NCBI RefSeq assembly: GCF_028307215.1
Contig: NZ_JAQMHV010000009.1
Location: forward strand, 54,812-118,811
Source: Falsirhodobacter sp. 20TX0035
GTDB lineage: Bacteria; Pseudomonadota; Alphaproteobacteria; Rhodobacterales; Rhodobacteraceae
Direction: 5' to 3'
Length of the DNA stretch: 64,000 nt
The notes beneath the pieces are model-generated. The model had not been told where the DNA came from and ran no database searches. It worked only from the letters and a program-made list of their open reading frames with translations. Shown here piece by piece: positions 42,739 to 51,531 of the stretch (within the stretch, counting starts at the first letter, position 1; each line of letters begins with the position of its first letter). A program made the translations under genes and the position numbers.

Positions 42739-43206
42739 TCAGGTTGGCCCCGACCCTGCGCTGCAGGACGTGCCTCGCTCCGTTGTCTTCAGCTGTTGCT
42801 CGAAATCCTCTGCCACGTCTTCCACTGTGATGGTGTCGAACTGTGCGAGCAGGCGCGTTTCGGCGTCCTTTAGCGTCGTATCAAGCCGCCGGTCCACGGC
42901 CTGTTCGACAAGGCAGAAGGAAAGTTCCGCTTCGGGACCGATATTGAACAGCGGTGGAGCGCCAACCCCTTCGTAGACGTCACGCAGGCTGATCTTGTCC
43001 AAGCTACGTGTCAGCTGCCATCCGCCGCCGTGGCCCTTCTCCGACATCACGACCCCCCGGTCGCGCATCCCGGCCATCATCCGGCGGACCACCACCGGAT
43101 TGGTCGCGATCATGCGCGAGATCTGCTCAGACGTCGCGCGTTCGACATGCCGGTCCATGTGGATCAGCACATGCAGCATGCGGGACAAACGGAGATCACG
43201 GGGCAT
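42739..43206 (-). CDS. Rrf2 family transcriptional regulator
   Basis: 155 residues from the ATG at 43206, chosen for the AGAGGA site six bases upstream; an upstream in-frame ATG at 43248 has none. Winged helix LRLSRMLHVLIHMDRHVERATSEQISRMIATNPVVVRRMMAGMRDRGVV and the GHGGGWQLTRSLDKISLRDVYEGVG wing typical of Rrf2. It has one Cys in SFCLVEQ and another at the C-terminus but not the three-Cys Fe-S pattern of IscR/NsrR, so it is closer to thiol- or electrophile-sensing YwnA-like members. Divergent from the redox operon starting at 43325. Confidence 0.88.
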   Translation of the reverse strand: MPRDLRLSRMLHVLIHMDRHVERATSEQISRMIATNPVVVRRMMAGMRDRGVVMSEKGHGGGWQLTRSLDKISLRDVYEGVGAPPLFNIGPEAELSFCLVEQAVDRRLDTTLKDAETRLLAQFDTITVEDVAEDFEQQLKTTERGTSCSAGSGPT

Positions 43207-43240
43207 GGCGGTCCTCTGAAAGCAGTGCATCCCAATAGCA

Positions 43241-43314
43241 TGTTTCATGCAACAAGCAAAGTTTCATGTCTTGCGTCTTGATAGGGAATCACGCAACATT
43301 GGGTGATACATGAA
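43241..43314. promoter_or_regulatory. TTTCATG repeats in the Rrf2 divergent promoter
   Basis: TTTCATG occurs at 43243-43249 and 43262-43268 as direct repeats 19 bp apart, and its complement CATGAAA near 43308-43314, just before the flavoprotein start. The 19-bp phase places two copies on nearly the same DNA face. Candidate autoregulatory Rrf2 sites. Confidence 0.4.
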
Positions 43315-43324
43315 AGGTATCATC

Positions 43325-44251
43325 ATGACGTATGATGTCATCATCCTCGGGGGAAGCTTCGCCGGTCTTTCCGCCGCCATGCAGCTTGCTCGCGCCCGAA
43401 GGTCGGTGGCGGTCGTGGACAACGGGCGGCCGCGCAACCGCTTCGCGGCCACTTCACACGGTTTTCCGGGGCAGGATGGGCGCTCGCCTGTGGCGATCCG
43501 AAGCGACCTTCCCGCTGAACTGGCGGCTTACTCCACCGCCTCCCTCCTTGACGGTGCGGCCACTCGTATCGTGCGAGAGGATGAGCACTTCCGCATCACG
43601 CTCGGGGATGGCACAGAACATGCCGCGCAGCGCGTGGTGCTGGCCTACGGCATGCGCGACGATCTTCCGGACCTGCCTGGTCTGGTGGAACGATGGGGCG
43701 TCAGCGTCCTGCATTGCCCTTACTGCCATGGCCACGAACTGTGCCAGCAGCCGGTGGGTGTTCTGGGACGGGATGCGGGCTCGTTCCACCAGGCGATGCT
43801 GCTGCCGGACTGGGGTCCGACCACGCTGTTCACCCAGGGGTTCTTTGAGCTTCCCACTGATCATGTCGAAGCGCTGACCGCACGCGGCGTCACCATTGAA
43901 TGCGAGCCCGTGGTGGCGCTCGTCGGCGATGCGCCGGCGCTTCGGGCGGTGGAACTGCGCGACGGACGCCGTGTCGCGCTTGCGGGCCTGTTCCTTGCGA
44001 CCCGGACCGCACCTGCCTGCGATCTGGCCGAGCGATTGGGATGTGTCCTGCAGGATGGCCCAACGGGACCGTTCGTGACGGTCGATGCGATGCAGGCCAC
44101 GTCGGTTCCGGGGGTCTTCGCCGCGGGCGATCTGGCCAGCCCTGTGCCAAATGCAGTCCGCGCCGCCGCGGCGGGGGTGATGGCCGGCAGCGCCGCGCAC
44201 CGTTCACTGATCTTCGACCCCCATCTTTCCGGCGGGAGGAATGCGGGATGA
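43325..44251 (+). CDS. FAD-dependent oxidoreductase, thioredoxin-reductase-like
   Basis: 308 residues from ATG 43325, seven bases after an AAAGG site; an ATG at 43310 is less likely. FAD-binding YDVIILGGSFAGLSAAMQLARARR, redox-active dithiol HCPYCHGHE at about residue 137 (CxxC), a GVLGRDAGSF second dinucleotide site and the closing VPGVFAAGDLASPVPNAVRAAAAGVMAG. This is the short TrxR-like group that reduces a dithiol partner or oxidises thiols. First gene of an operon with a methyltransferase and an Old Yellow Enzyme homologue. Confidence 0.9.
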   Translation: MTYDVIILGGSFAGLSAAMQLARARRSVAVVDNGRPRNRFAATSHGFPGQDGRSPVAIRSDLPAELAAYSTASLLDGAATRIVREDEHFRITLGDGTEHAAQRVVLAYGMRDDLPDLPGLVERWGVSVLHCPYCHGHELCQQPVGVLGRDAGSFHQAMLLPDWGPTTLFTQGFFELPTDHVEALTARGVTIECEPVVALVGDAPALRAVELRDGRRVALAGLFLATRTAPACDLAERLGCVLQDGPTGPFVTVDAMQATSVPGVFAAGDLASPVPNAVRAAAAGVMAGSAAHRSLIFDPHLSGGRNAG

Positions 44252-44874
44252 CCCATCAGGAGTTCTGGAACGACCTCTATCGCAAGGCATCCCCCGCCTC
44301 CTCCGGCGCGCCGGGCCTCGCGCTGGCCCAGTTCACCGGGCCGCTCGCGGCAGGGCACGCACTGGAACTGGGCTGTGCGCGAGGTGACGATGCCGTCTGG
44401 TTGGCACGGCAGGGATGGACGGTGACCGCGACCGACATCTCGACCGTTGCCCTCGGCTATGCCGAGGAAAATGCGCGTCGGGCCGGCGTTGCCCATCGCC
44501 TAAGTTTCGAGGCGCATGACCTTGCCGTCTCCTTCCCCAAGGGGCGCTGCGATCTGGTCACTGCCAGTTTCCTTCACTCACCGCAGGACTGGCCGAGGGC
44601 CAAGGTCCTGGCGCAGGCGGCCGAGGCCGTAAGCGACGCCGGGCACCTGCTGATCGTGGAGCATGCTTCGCGTGCCCCATGGTCATGGGCGCCGGAGACC
44701 ACGCGCTATCCGACGGCCGAAGACACGCTGGCGTCGCTGCGCCTGCCCGACGATATGTGGCAGCGGCTCTGCGTCTGCCAGATCGCGCGACGCGCTTCCG
44801 GTCCGGACGGTCAGGAGGCTACCGTCACCGACAACATCATCTTCCTGCAACGCTTGGCCGGAGCGGAAACATGA
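44248..44874 (+). CDS. Class I SAM-dependent methyltransferase
   Basis: 208 residues; ATG overlaps the flavoprotein stop (ATGA). SAM motif I HALELGCARGDDAVWLARQGWTVTATDIS (about residues 33-61), acidic end of strand 2 at D59, then FEAHDLAVSFP and CDLVTASFLHS. Resembles the TehB/thiopurine-type small-molecule methyltransferases. In this redox operon it may detoxify an electrophile or oxyanion; inference. Confidence 0.85.
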   Translation: MTHQEFWNDLYRKASPASSGAPGLALAQFTGPLAAGHALELGCARGDDAVWLARQGWTVTATDISTVALGYAEENARRAGVAHRLSFEAHDLAVSFPKGRCDLVTASFLHSPQDWPRAKVLAQAAEAVSDAGHLLIVEHASRAPWSWAPETTRYPTAEDTLASLRLPDDMWQRLCVCQIARRASGPDGQEATVTDNIIFLQRLAGAET

Positions 44875-45947
44875 CCAACGGCGACCTGCTCTTCAGCCCC
44901 CTCCGCCTGCCGCGCGGACCCAAGATCGCGAACAGGTTTGTCCTTGCCCCCCTTACCAATGGCCAGAGTGTAGAGGACGGCGTCCTGTCCGATGACGAAT
45001 ACCGCTGGCTGACGCTTCGCGCCAAGGGCGGCTTCGGGCTGAAGACCACCTGTGCCAGCCATGTTCTGCCCGAGGGAAAGGGCTTTGCAGGGCAGCTCGG
45101 ATGTTTCAGCGATGAGCATCTTCCCGGGCTGCGGCGGCTCGCCGCCGGCCTTCGCGACAACGGCGCGGTGTCCGCGCTGCAACTGCATCATGCCGGAAGC
45201 CGTGCGCTGCCCGAGGTCGGCAACAGGGTCGGCCCGAGCGCCGACATGAATGGCACCCGCGCCATGACCGAGGATGACATCGAGATCGCCGTTGCAAGCT
45301 TTGCACAAGCCGCACGCCGTGTCGAATTGGCGGGGTTCGATGGCGTCCAGATCCACGCCGGGCACGGCTATCTGATCGCTCAGTTCCTTTCTCCCGAACT
45401 GAACCGCAGGACAGACCGTTGGGGCGGCGCGCCCGAGAACCGAGCCCGATTCCTCTTCGACATCCTGCATCGCATCCGCGCCACCTGCGGGCCCCGGTTC
45501 CAAGTCGGCATCCGGTTGTCCACCGAGCGGTTCGGCCTGATTTTGCCGGAGATGATCGAGCTGGCCCGGATGCTTTTTTCGGATGGAGGTATGGATTATC
45601 TCGACCTGTCGCTTTGGGACGTCCGCAAGGCGCCGAAAGACGCATGTTACGCTGGGCGCAGCCTGATGTCACTGTTCACGGACCTCGATCGTGGCAGGGC
45701 GGCACTCGGTGTCGCGGGCAGGATCATGAACGCTCAGGTCGCGCGGGACGTTCTTTCAGCAGGCGCGGACTATGCCGCCATAGGCAAGGCGGGCATTCTG
45801 GCGCATGACTTCCCTCAGCGCGTCCGGCAGGATCCTGCATTCGTGTCACGCCCCCTGCCGGTCTCCGCACATGACCTGAAGGAGGAAGGCATTGGTGAGC
45901 GGTTCATCGACTATTTGCTTGGTCAGCGCGGCTTTATCACACCGTGA
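44871..45947 (+). CDS. NADH:flavin oxidoreductase/Old Yellow Enzyme family
   Basis: 358 residues, overlaps the methyltransferase stop. FMN-barrel motifs: LPRGPKIANRFVLAPLTNGQS, SALQLHHAGSRA (active-site His), FDGVQIHAGHGYLIAQFLSPELNRRTDRWGGAPENRARFL and VAGRIMNAQVARDVLSAGADYAAIGKA. OYE-like enzymes reduce activated alkenes and nitro compounds and are commonly induced by electrophile stress, consistent with Rrf2 control. Confidence 0.92.
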   Translation: MTNGDLLFSPLRLPRGPKIANRFVLAPLTNGQSVEDGVLSDDEYRWLTLRAKGGFGLKTTCASHVLPEGKGFAGQLGCFSDEHLPGLRRLAAGLRDNGAVSALQLHHAGSRALPEVGNRVGPSADMNGTRAMTEDDIEIAVASFAQAARRVELAGFDGVQIHAGHGYLIAQFLSPELNRRTDRWGGAPENRARFLFDILHRIRATCGPRFQVGIRLSTERFGLILPEMIELARMLFSDGGMDYLDLSLWDVRKAPKDACYAGRSLMSLFTDLDRGRAALGVAGRIMNAQVARDVLSAGADYAAIGKAGILAHDFPQRVRQDPAFVSRPLPVSAHDLKEEGIGERFIDYLLGQRGFITP

Positions 45948-46200
45948 CGAGTATGTCGTAACTTTGCCCGCCTTGACGGTCCAGCCATGCCCGCATGAAC
46001 CGTTCTCACATCCCGAAACGCAGCGTTCGGCGCGCTGAATCGCGACCTCAGACCGTCGCTCCATTCCACCTCCGTGCCGGCCGCGCTCCGTGCCGAACTC
46101 GCCTTCGATATTGAAAAGTCATCATCTAGATCAGTGCCTTATGCCTTCAATGCCGAGCTTTGGGTGGCCCTTCGGCGGGATTTCGCTATAACCCTGCCCC
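45948..46200. other. Gap upstream of proV with a possible -10 element, otherwise nothing recognised
   Basis: 253 bp. TATAAC at 46187-46192 sits so close to the proV ATG (46201) that a transcript started from it would be nearly leaderless, and proV lacks a ribosome site. No -35 match is evident. No terminator for the OYE operon is seen. Confidence 0.35.
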
Positions 46201-47403
46201 ATGACAAGCAAATTGTGCGTGACAAACGCGATGAAGTTCTTCGGCGACAGGACGTCCGAAGCGCTTGAGCGGCTTTCGCTTGGCGAAGGCAAGGCAGAAA
46301 TCTACGAGGCCACGGGCGTCACCGTCGGCGTTCACGACGTGAACTTCGAGGTCGAACAGGGCGAGATCTTCGTGATCATGGGCCTGTCGGGGTCGGGCAA
46401 GTCGACTCTGGTGCGGATGCTGAACGGGCTCGTGCCCCCCACGTCCGGCAAGATCCGGATCGACGGCACCGACATCGCGTCCTGCACGCCCGACGTGCTG
46501 CGCGACGTGCGCCGCCGGAAGATCGCAATGGTGTTCCAGCACTTCGCGCTCTTCCCGCACCGCACGATCCTGGAAAACGTGGCCTACGGGCTGAAGGTCA
46601 AGGGGATCGGCACGAACGAACGCCTGACAAAGGCCCGCGCGGCGTTGGAGCAGGTGGGCCTTGGCGCGCAGGCGGACAGCTTCCCGGCCCAGTTGTCCGG
46701 GGGCATGCAGCAGCGCGTGGGCATCGCGCGCGGTCTGGCCACGGATGCCGAGATCATCCTGATGGACGAGCCTTTCGGCGCCCTCGACCCGCTGATCCGT
46801 CGCGAGATGCAGGAAGAACTCCTGGAGTTGCAACGCAAGCTTCGCAAGACCATCGTCTTCATCACCCACGACCTGAACGAGGCGATGCTTCTGGGCAACC
46901 GCATCGCGATCATGAAGGACGGGCGCTTCGTGCAGGTCGGCACCCCGCAAGAGATCGTGGCCCAGCCAGCCGACGACTATGTCGCGGCCTTCATGGCCGA
47001 CATCGACCGCGGGCGCGTCTTCACCGCGGGCGACGTGGCGCAGCCGGCAGTGATCGTGAACGCCGGCAGCGCGCCGGCCACAGCACTTGCGCAACTGGAT
47101 CGGGCCGATGCCGATGCCGTCCACGTGATCGGGGCGGGAGGCCTCGAAGGGGTAGCCACCTATCGCGACATCGCCCGCGCGGTGCGGGACGACGGCGCAC
47201 TGTCCGACGCGGTGCAGAACGACATGCCCGTCACGGGTCCGGACACGCCGCTTCACCAGCTTTACGAGGCGGCGAGCTCGGGCCTTCCCGTGGCCGTGAC
47301 GGATGGCGAGGGCCGCCTGACAGGCGTGGTGGAGCCGAAGGTCGTGCTCGCCCATCTGTCGGGCGTCGTCCCGGAACCGGAGCCGGAGAAGCCGGCGGCT
47401 TGA
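46201..47403 (+). CDS. proV: Glycine betaine/proline ABC transporter ATPase (ProV family)
   Basis: 400 residues. Walker A GLSGSGKST at about residues 61-69, Q-loop MVFQHFALFPHRTILENVAYGL, signature LSGGMQQRVGIARGL, Walker B IILMDEPFGALDPLIRREMQ, then HDLNEAMLLGNRIAIMKDGRFVQVG. The C-terminal third (about 275-390) is a tandem-CBS-like regulatory part, which in OpuA/ProV senses ionic strength. No ribosome site precedes the ATG. First gene of proVWX. Confidence 0.94.
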   Translation: MTSKLCVTNAMKFFGDRTSEALERLSLGEGKAEIYEATGVTVGVHDVNFEVEQGEIFVIMGLSGSGKSTLVRMLNGLVPPTSGKIRIDGTDIASCTPDVLRDVRRRKIAMVFQHFALFPHRTILENVAYGLKVKGIGTNERLTKARAALEQVGLGAQADSFPAQLSGGMQQRVGIARGLATDAEIILMDEPFGALDPLIRREMQEELLELQRKLRKTIVFITHDLNEAMLLGNRIAIMKDGRFVQVGTPQEIVAQPADDYVAAFMADIDRGRVFTAGDVAQPAVIVNAGSAPATALAQLDRADADAVHVIGAGGLEGVATYRDIARAVRDDGALSDAVQNDMPVTGPDTPLHQLYEAASSGLPVAVTDGEGRLTGVVEPKVVLAHLSGVVPEPEPEKPAA

Positions 47404-47443
47404 TCCGCCGCACTCTGCAGTCCCACCAGCATATCAGGCAGCC

Positions 47444-48355
47444 ATGACACCTTCCGAAATTCTGATGATTCCGATCAATGATTGGGTGAACGACTTCGTT
47501 CGCGGTTTTCTCGTTCCGAACTTCCGCCCCTTCTTCCGCGCCATGCAGGTTCCGGTCGCGGGCCTTCTCAACGCGCTGGACGCCCTGTTCGCCTTCATTC
47601 CCATGCTCGTCATGACCGCGCTGTTCGCCGTCGCCTCGTGGCGGGCGGTGGGACGCGGAATGGCGCTCTTCACCGTGATCGGCCTGTGCTTCATCGACAT
47701 GATCGGCCTTTGGGCCGAAACGATGACGACGCTGTCGATGATCGTGACCTCCGTCCTGTTCTGCGCCGTGATCGGCATCCCCGCGGGGATCCTCGCCGCG
47801 CGCAGCGACACGACCTGGCGCATCATGCGTCCGATCCTCGACATCATGCAGACGGTGCCCTCCTTCGTCTATCTGGTGCCGATCGTGATGCTGTTCGGCG
47901 TCGGCATGCCCCCCGGCATCATCGCCACGGTGATCTTCGCCCTGCCCCCGATCATCCGCATGACCAACCTCGGCCTGCGCGGCGTGCGCGCCGACCTGGT
48001 CGAAGCGGCGGAGTCCTTCGGCTCCACCCGCTGGCAGATGCTGTGGGACGTGCAGTTCCCGCTGGCCCTGCGCACCATCATGGCAGGCCTGAACCAGACG
48101 CTGATGCTGGCGCTGTCGATGGTCGTGATCGCGGCCCTGATCGGCGGCGGCGGGCTTGGCCTTGTCGTCAACACGGGCCTTGGTCGTCTGGACGTGGGCG
48201 GCGCGACGGCGGGCGGGATCGGGATCGTGATCCTCGCGATCATCCTCGACCGCATCAGCCAGGGCCTGGCCGAGCGCGGGTCCGACCGGACCTCCCTGCT
48301 GTCCGTTCTCAAGGGATACGTCCGGCCGCAGCGACCTGCGACCCGGACGGCCTGA
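47444..48355 (+). CDS. proW: Glycine betaine/proline ABC transporter permease (ProW family)
   Basis: 303 residues. N-terminal amphipathic part (INDWVNDFVRGFLVPNFRPFFRAMQVP), then about seven helices, with MQTVPSFVYLVPIVMLFGVGMPPGIIATVIFALPPIIRMTNLGLRGV and EAA loop VEAAESFGSTRWQMLWDVQFPLALRTIMAGLNQT. 40 bp after proV. Confidence 0.94.
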   Translation: MTPSEILMIPINDWVNDFVRGFLVPNFRPFFRAMQVPVAGLLNALDALFAFIPMLVMTALFAVASWRAVGRGMALFTVIGLCFIDMIGLWAETMTTLSMIVTSVLFCAVIGIPAGILAARSDTTWRIMRPILDIMQTVPSFVYLVPIVMLFGVGMPPGIIATVIFALPPIIRMTNLGLRGVRADLVEAAESFGSTRWQMLWDVQFPLALRTIMAGLNQTLMLALSMVVIAALIGGGGLGLVVNTGLGRLDVGGATAGGIGIVILAIILDRISQGLAERGSDRTSLLSVLKGYVRPQRPATRTA

Positions 48356-48442
48356 CATCTCGTTCCCCGCGGGCCGTTCGGCCTGCCTTCACCGCGGCCG
48401 CCCCGCCCGGGCACGGCCATGCCTTCACGCAAAGGATACACG

Positions 48443-49441
48443 ATGAAGACCCCTACCCTGATCCTCGCCGCCCTTCTTTCCACCGCCGCGCCCGTTCTGG
48501 CACAGGACCTGCCGGGCGACGGCAAGACAGTGAACCTCGCCCGCCCGACATGGGATACCAGCTGGTTTCATACCGAGATCTACAAGCAGCTGCTGAAAGA
48601 ACTCGGATACACCGTCAATGGCCCGCAGACGCTGGACAATCCGCCCTTCTATCAGGCCGTGGCCTACGGCGACGTGGACATGTGGCTGGACGGCTGGTTC
48701 CCGCTGCACGACACCTATCGCCCGATCTTCGAGGAATCGGCCGAAGTGGTGGGCGCCGTCGCCCCCGGAGGCGCAATGGAAGGCTACCTGGTCGACAAGG
48801 CCGCGGCCGACGAACTCGGCATCACCAGCCTCGACGACTTCAAGCGTCCGGAAGTGCGCGAGGCTTTCGATCGCAACGGCGACGGCAAGGCCGACATGGT
48901 GGCGTGCCCTCCGGGCTGGGGCTGCGAAGTCGGCATCAGCGAGCATATTGAGGGATATGAACTGGGCGACGACATCAACCTGATCAAGGCGGGCTACGCT
49001 GCTGCCATGGCGGATGCGGTTGCAGCGTATCAGGGTGGTGAGCATATCCTGTTTTACACATGGACGCCGAACTGGACCCTCAACGAGCTGGTTCCCGGCG
49101 AGGATGTGGTCTGGATCCAAGTGCCCGACCGCGAGGTGGATCTGAACCTTGCCCCGGCCGAACCGATCGCCGACATCGACGGTTGCGTTGCCAACCCGTG
49201 CCGTCTCGGTTACCCGGCCAGCGACATCTCCGCCGTCGTCAACACGAACTTTCTGGAAGACAACCCGGCGATCCGCGAATTGCTCGAAGCAGCGGAGATT
49301 CCGGTCAAGGACATCTACACCCAGAACGCCGCGATGAACGCGGGCGACGACGACATCGAGGCTCAGGCCGCCGACTGGATCGAGAAGAACCGAGATACAG
49401 TCGACGGTTGGATCAAGGCGGCCGTCGACGCAAAATCCTGA
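48443..49441 (+). CDS. proX: Glycine betaine/proline-binding protein (ProX family)
   Basis: 332 residues from ATG 48443, preceded by an AAAGGA site; signal peptide MKTPTLILAALLSTAAPVLAQ. Aromatic ligand cage of quaternary-ammonium binders is visible: TWDTSWFHTEIY, DMWLDGWFPLHDTY, CPPGWGCEV and FYTWTPNWTLNEL. Two Cys pairs (CPPGWGC, CVANPC) may form disulfides. With ProVW imports glycine betaine or related osmoprotectant. Confidence 0.94.
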   Translation: MKTPTLILAALLSTAAPVLAQDLPGDGKTVNLARPTWDTSWFHTEIYKQLLKELGYTVNGPQTLDNPPFYQAVAYGDVDMWLDGWFPLHDTYRPIFEESAEVVGAVAPGGAMEGYLVDKAAADELGITSLDDFKRPEVREAFDRNGDGKADMVACPPGWGCEVGISEHIEGYELGDDINLIKAGYAAAMADAVAAYQGGEHILFYTWTPNWTLNELVPGEDVVWIQVPDREVDLNLAPAEPIADIDGCVANPCRLGYPASDISAVVNTNFLEDNPAIRELLEAAEIPVKDIYTQNAAMNAGDDDIEAQAADWIEKNRDTVDGWIKAAVDAKS

Positions 49442-49450
49442 CGTCTTCAG

Positions 49451-49488
49451 GGCTTCGCGGGGAATCTCACGTCTCCTCCCGCGAAGCC
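49451..49488. terminator. Bidirectional hairpin between convergent proX and siderophore-binding-protein genes
   Basis: GGCTTCGCGGG (49451-49461) and CCCGCGAAGCC (49478-49488) form a perfect 11-bp stem with 16-nt loop, ten bases after the proX stop. No T-tract follows in either direction, so termination strength is uncertain. Confidence 0.6.
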
Positions 49489-49595
49489 TCGATGTCGGGG
49501 CCTTGCACTCGGTTGCGTCGACTTCGACCGTCGAGGAGCGATACCCCGTCGTGATGCGGGAGTGACCTGCTTCGACGATCGATCATGCCAATCGC

Positions 49596-50522
49596 TCAGC
49601 GGGGCTCTGCACAGGCGATATCGGCAGGAAGCGCGCGCATCACCTCGGCGGCACCTTGGAAACTGATGGGATAGGCCCGCTCACGTTCCACCGCCATGAC
49701 ATGCCCTCCGAAGCCCTGGAGAAAGCCGGGTGCCGCGCGGTCGAACGCGTTGCGCGGGGTGTCCGGCGTCTCTTCCCGGCTGGACAGGTAGGTCAGGACC
49801 AGCACATCCGCCCGGAGCGCGCCCGCCATCTCGGCGCTGACCACAGTGCGGGACTGGCTTTCAGGCACCATCCCCGCCGCATCGGCCAGCGTCAGGCCGA
49901 GCGTGTCCAGCGCCATCGTTACTCCACCATAGTGGCGGAGGATCGTCAGCGTTCCGTCACGGTCGTTCGCCAGTACCGGCAGGTACGTGCAGGCGGAAAG
50001 GTCCCGCCCGCCGGCCACGCCCTGCGCATCGGCCTGGAAGGCCGCCAGCTTTGCCTCGAACAGCTCACTCCGGTTCACCCAGCCCGCAAAGGCGCGGTAA
50101 AGATCCAGCGGGTCGCGCCCCCCTTCCGGGTCCATGATGATGGTCGGCGCGACAAGAGCCAGCTGGTCGCGCTGATCCAGCGTGTCGCCGAGGTTGCCGA
50201 TGATGAGGTCGGGTCGCAGCGCGGCCACCTGCTCAGGATCCGTCTGCCCGTGAATCGAGGCGAGGGGCACCTCTGGCACCGTCATGCCGAACAGCTCCTC
50301 CGCCGAACGGACGTAGAGGCTGCCGTCGGATCGCAGTCGGGCAGAGGTTCCGGCCAGCGGCACTCCGAGCTCCGCCGCCATGACGGTGGTGATCCAGTCG
50401 TGCAGCGACACCACCCGCTGCGGATCGTCCGGGATGGTGACGGTGAAGCCCGCATCATCGGTAATGTCCTTTGCCAGCAACGGCAGGGGAAGCAGAAGGG
50501 CGGCAAGCACAAGGCGGATCAT
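49596..50522 (-). CDS. Iron-siderophore ABC substrate-binding protein
   Basis: 308 residues with signal peptide (MIRLVLAALLLPLPLLAK). FepB/FhuD-like features: VTIPDDPQRVVSLHDWITTVMAAELG, ALRPDLIIGNLGD and the two-lobe layout joined by a long helix (GVTMALDTLGLTLADAAG). No lipobox Cys. Last gene of the operon; delivers ferric siderophore to the FecCD-type permeases. Confidence 0.9.
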   Translation of the reverse strand: MIRLVLAALLLPLPLLAKDITDDAGFTVTIPDDPQRVVSLHDWITTVMAAELGVPLAGTSARLRSDGSLYVRSAEELFGMTVPEVPLASIHGQTDPEQVAALRPDLIIGNLGDTLDQRDQLALVAPTIIMDPEGGRDPLDLYRAFAGWVNRSELFEAKLAAFQADAQGVAGGRDLSACTYLPVLANDRDGTLTILRHYGGVTMALDTLGLTLADAAGMVPESQSRTVVSAEMAGALRADVLVLTYLSSREETPDTPRNAFDRAAPGFLQGFGGHVMAVERERAYPISFQGAAEVMRALPADIACAEPR

Positions 50523-50529
50523 GGTGTCC

Positions 50530-51531
50530 CTAACGGTTCAGGCGGCGGTCTGCCGCGATGGCAAGCAGAAAGACGACGACCCCCGCAACCGAGGTCATGA
50601 GCCCGGCCGGCACCACCAGCGGGGCAAGGGCGGCGCGACCTGCCGTGTCGGCCAGCAGCAGGATGCCGCCGCCCAGGATCATGCCGGTGACCAGCACCTC
50701 CGTCGGGGCATCGCCGACCAGCCGCCGCGCGACGTAGCCTGCTATTAGCCCGAGGAACGAGATGGGACCGCAGACCACCACCACCGGCGCCGACAGCGCC
50801 GCCGCCAGCAGCACCAGCGCAGGCAGCAGGCGGCGGGTGTCCACCCCCACTCCGCGAGCGGCGTCATGCCCCAGTAGCAGCGGTGCCAGATGCCGCGACA
50901 GCGCCAGCAGCAGCGGCACTGTGACCAGAGCCCAGACCGCGATCAGGCGCAGGTCGCCCGCCGACACGCCGGCAAGGCTGCCCCGTGACCACACGGCCAG
51001 TCGGGCAAACCGCGTGGCGTCGCCCGAGGTCATCACGATCTCGGTGACCGATCCCAGCACGATGTTGACGGCAAGGCCGACCAGCACGATCCCGCCCCCC
51101 GCCAGCGTTCCGCGCCCGAGGCCCAGGACCAGCACAGACACCGCCAATGCGCCCCCCAGCCCGACCCAGACCAGCGCCCCCGATCCAAGTCCGAACACGA
51201 GCCCGCCGATCAGGATCGCCACGACCGATCCCTGAGACAGGCCCAAAAGGCCCGGATCGGCGAGCCCGTTGCGCGACACGGTCTGAAGGATGATCCCCGA
51301 GGCCGCCGTCATCGCCCCGCCCAGCAAGGCGACAAGGATGCGGGGGCGGCGCAGGTCCCCGATCAGCCCCTCGCCGCGCAGGGCGGACAGGCGTTCGGTG
51401 GCGGTGGTGGGCGTGGCACCCGCGCCTATGGCGATCCAGACCAGCGCCGCAACCGCCGCCAGAAGTACCGGCAGTGCCCACAGGAACCGGCGTGACACCT
51501 GCGCCGAGAAGGGTCCGGTCCGGAGGATCAT
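50530..51531 (-). CDS. FecCD-family siderophore ABC permease
   Basis: 333 residues from ATG 51531 (overlaps the other permease by four bases); upstream in-frame sequence is not conserved. About ten helices, LRRPRILVALLGGAMTAASGIILQTVSRNGLADPGLLGLSQGS and the ATPase-contact GPISFLGLIAGYVARRLVGD. Pairs with the 51528-52505 permease. Confidence 0.92.
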   Translation of the reverse strand: MILRTGPFSAQVSRRFLWALPVLLAAVAALVWIAIGAGATPTTATERLSALRGEGLIGDLRRPRILVALLGGAMTAASGIILQTVSRNGLADPGLLGLSQGSVVAILIGGLVFGLGSGALVWVGLGGALAVSVLVLGLGRGTLAGGGIVLVGLAVNIVLGSVTEIVMTSGDATRFARLAVWSRGSLAGVSAGDLRLIAVWALVTVPLLLALSRHLAPLLLGHDAARGVGVDTRRLLPALVLLAAALSAPVVVVCGPISFLGLIAGYVARRLVGDAPTEVLVTGMILGGGILLLADTAGRAALAPLVVPAGLMTSVAGVVVFLLAIAADRRLNR

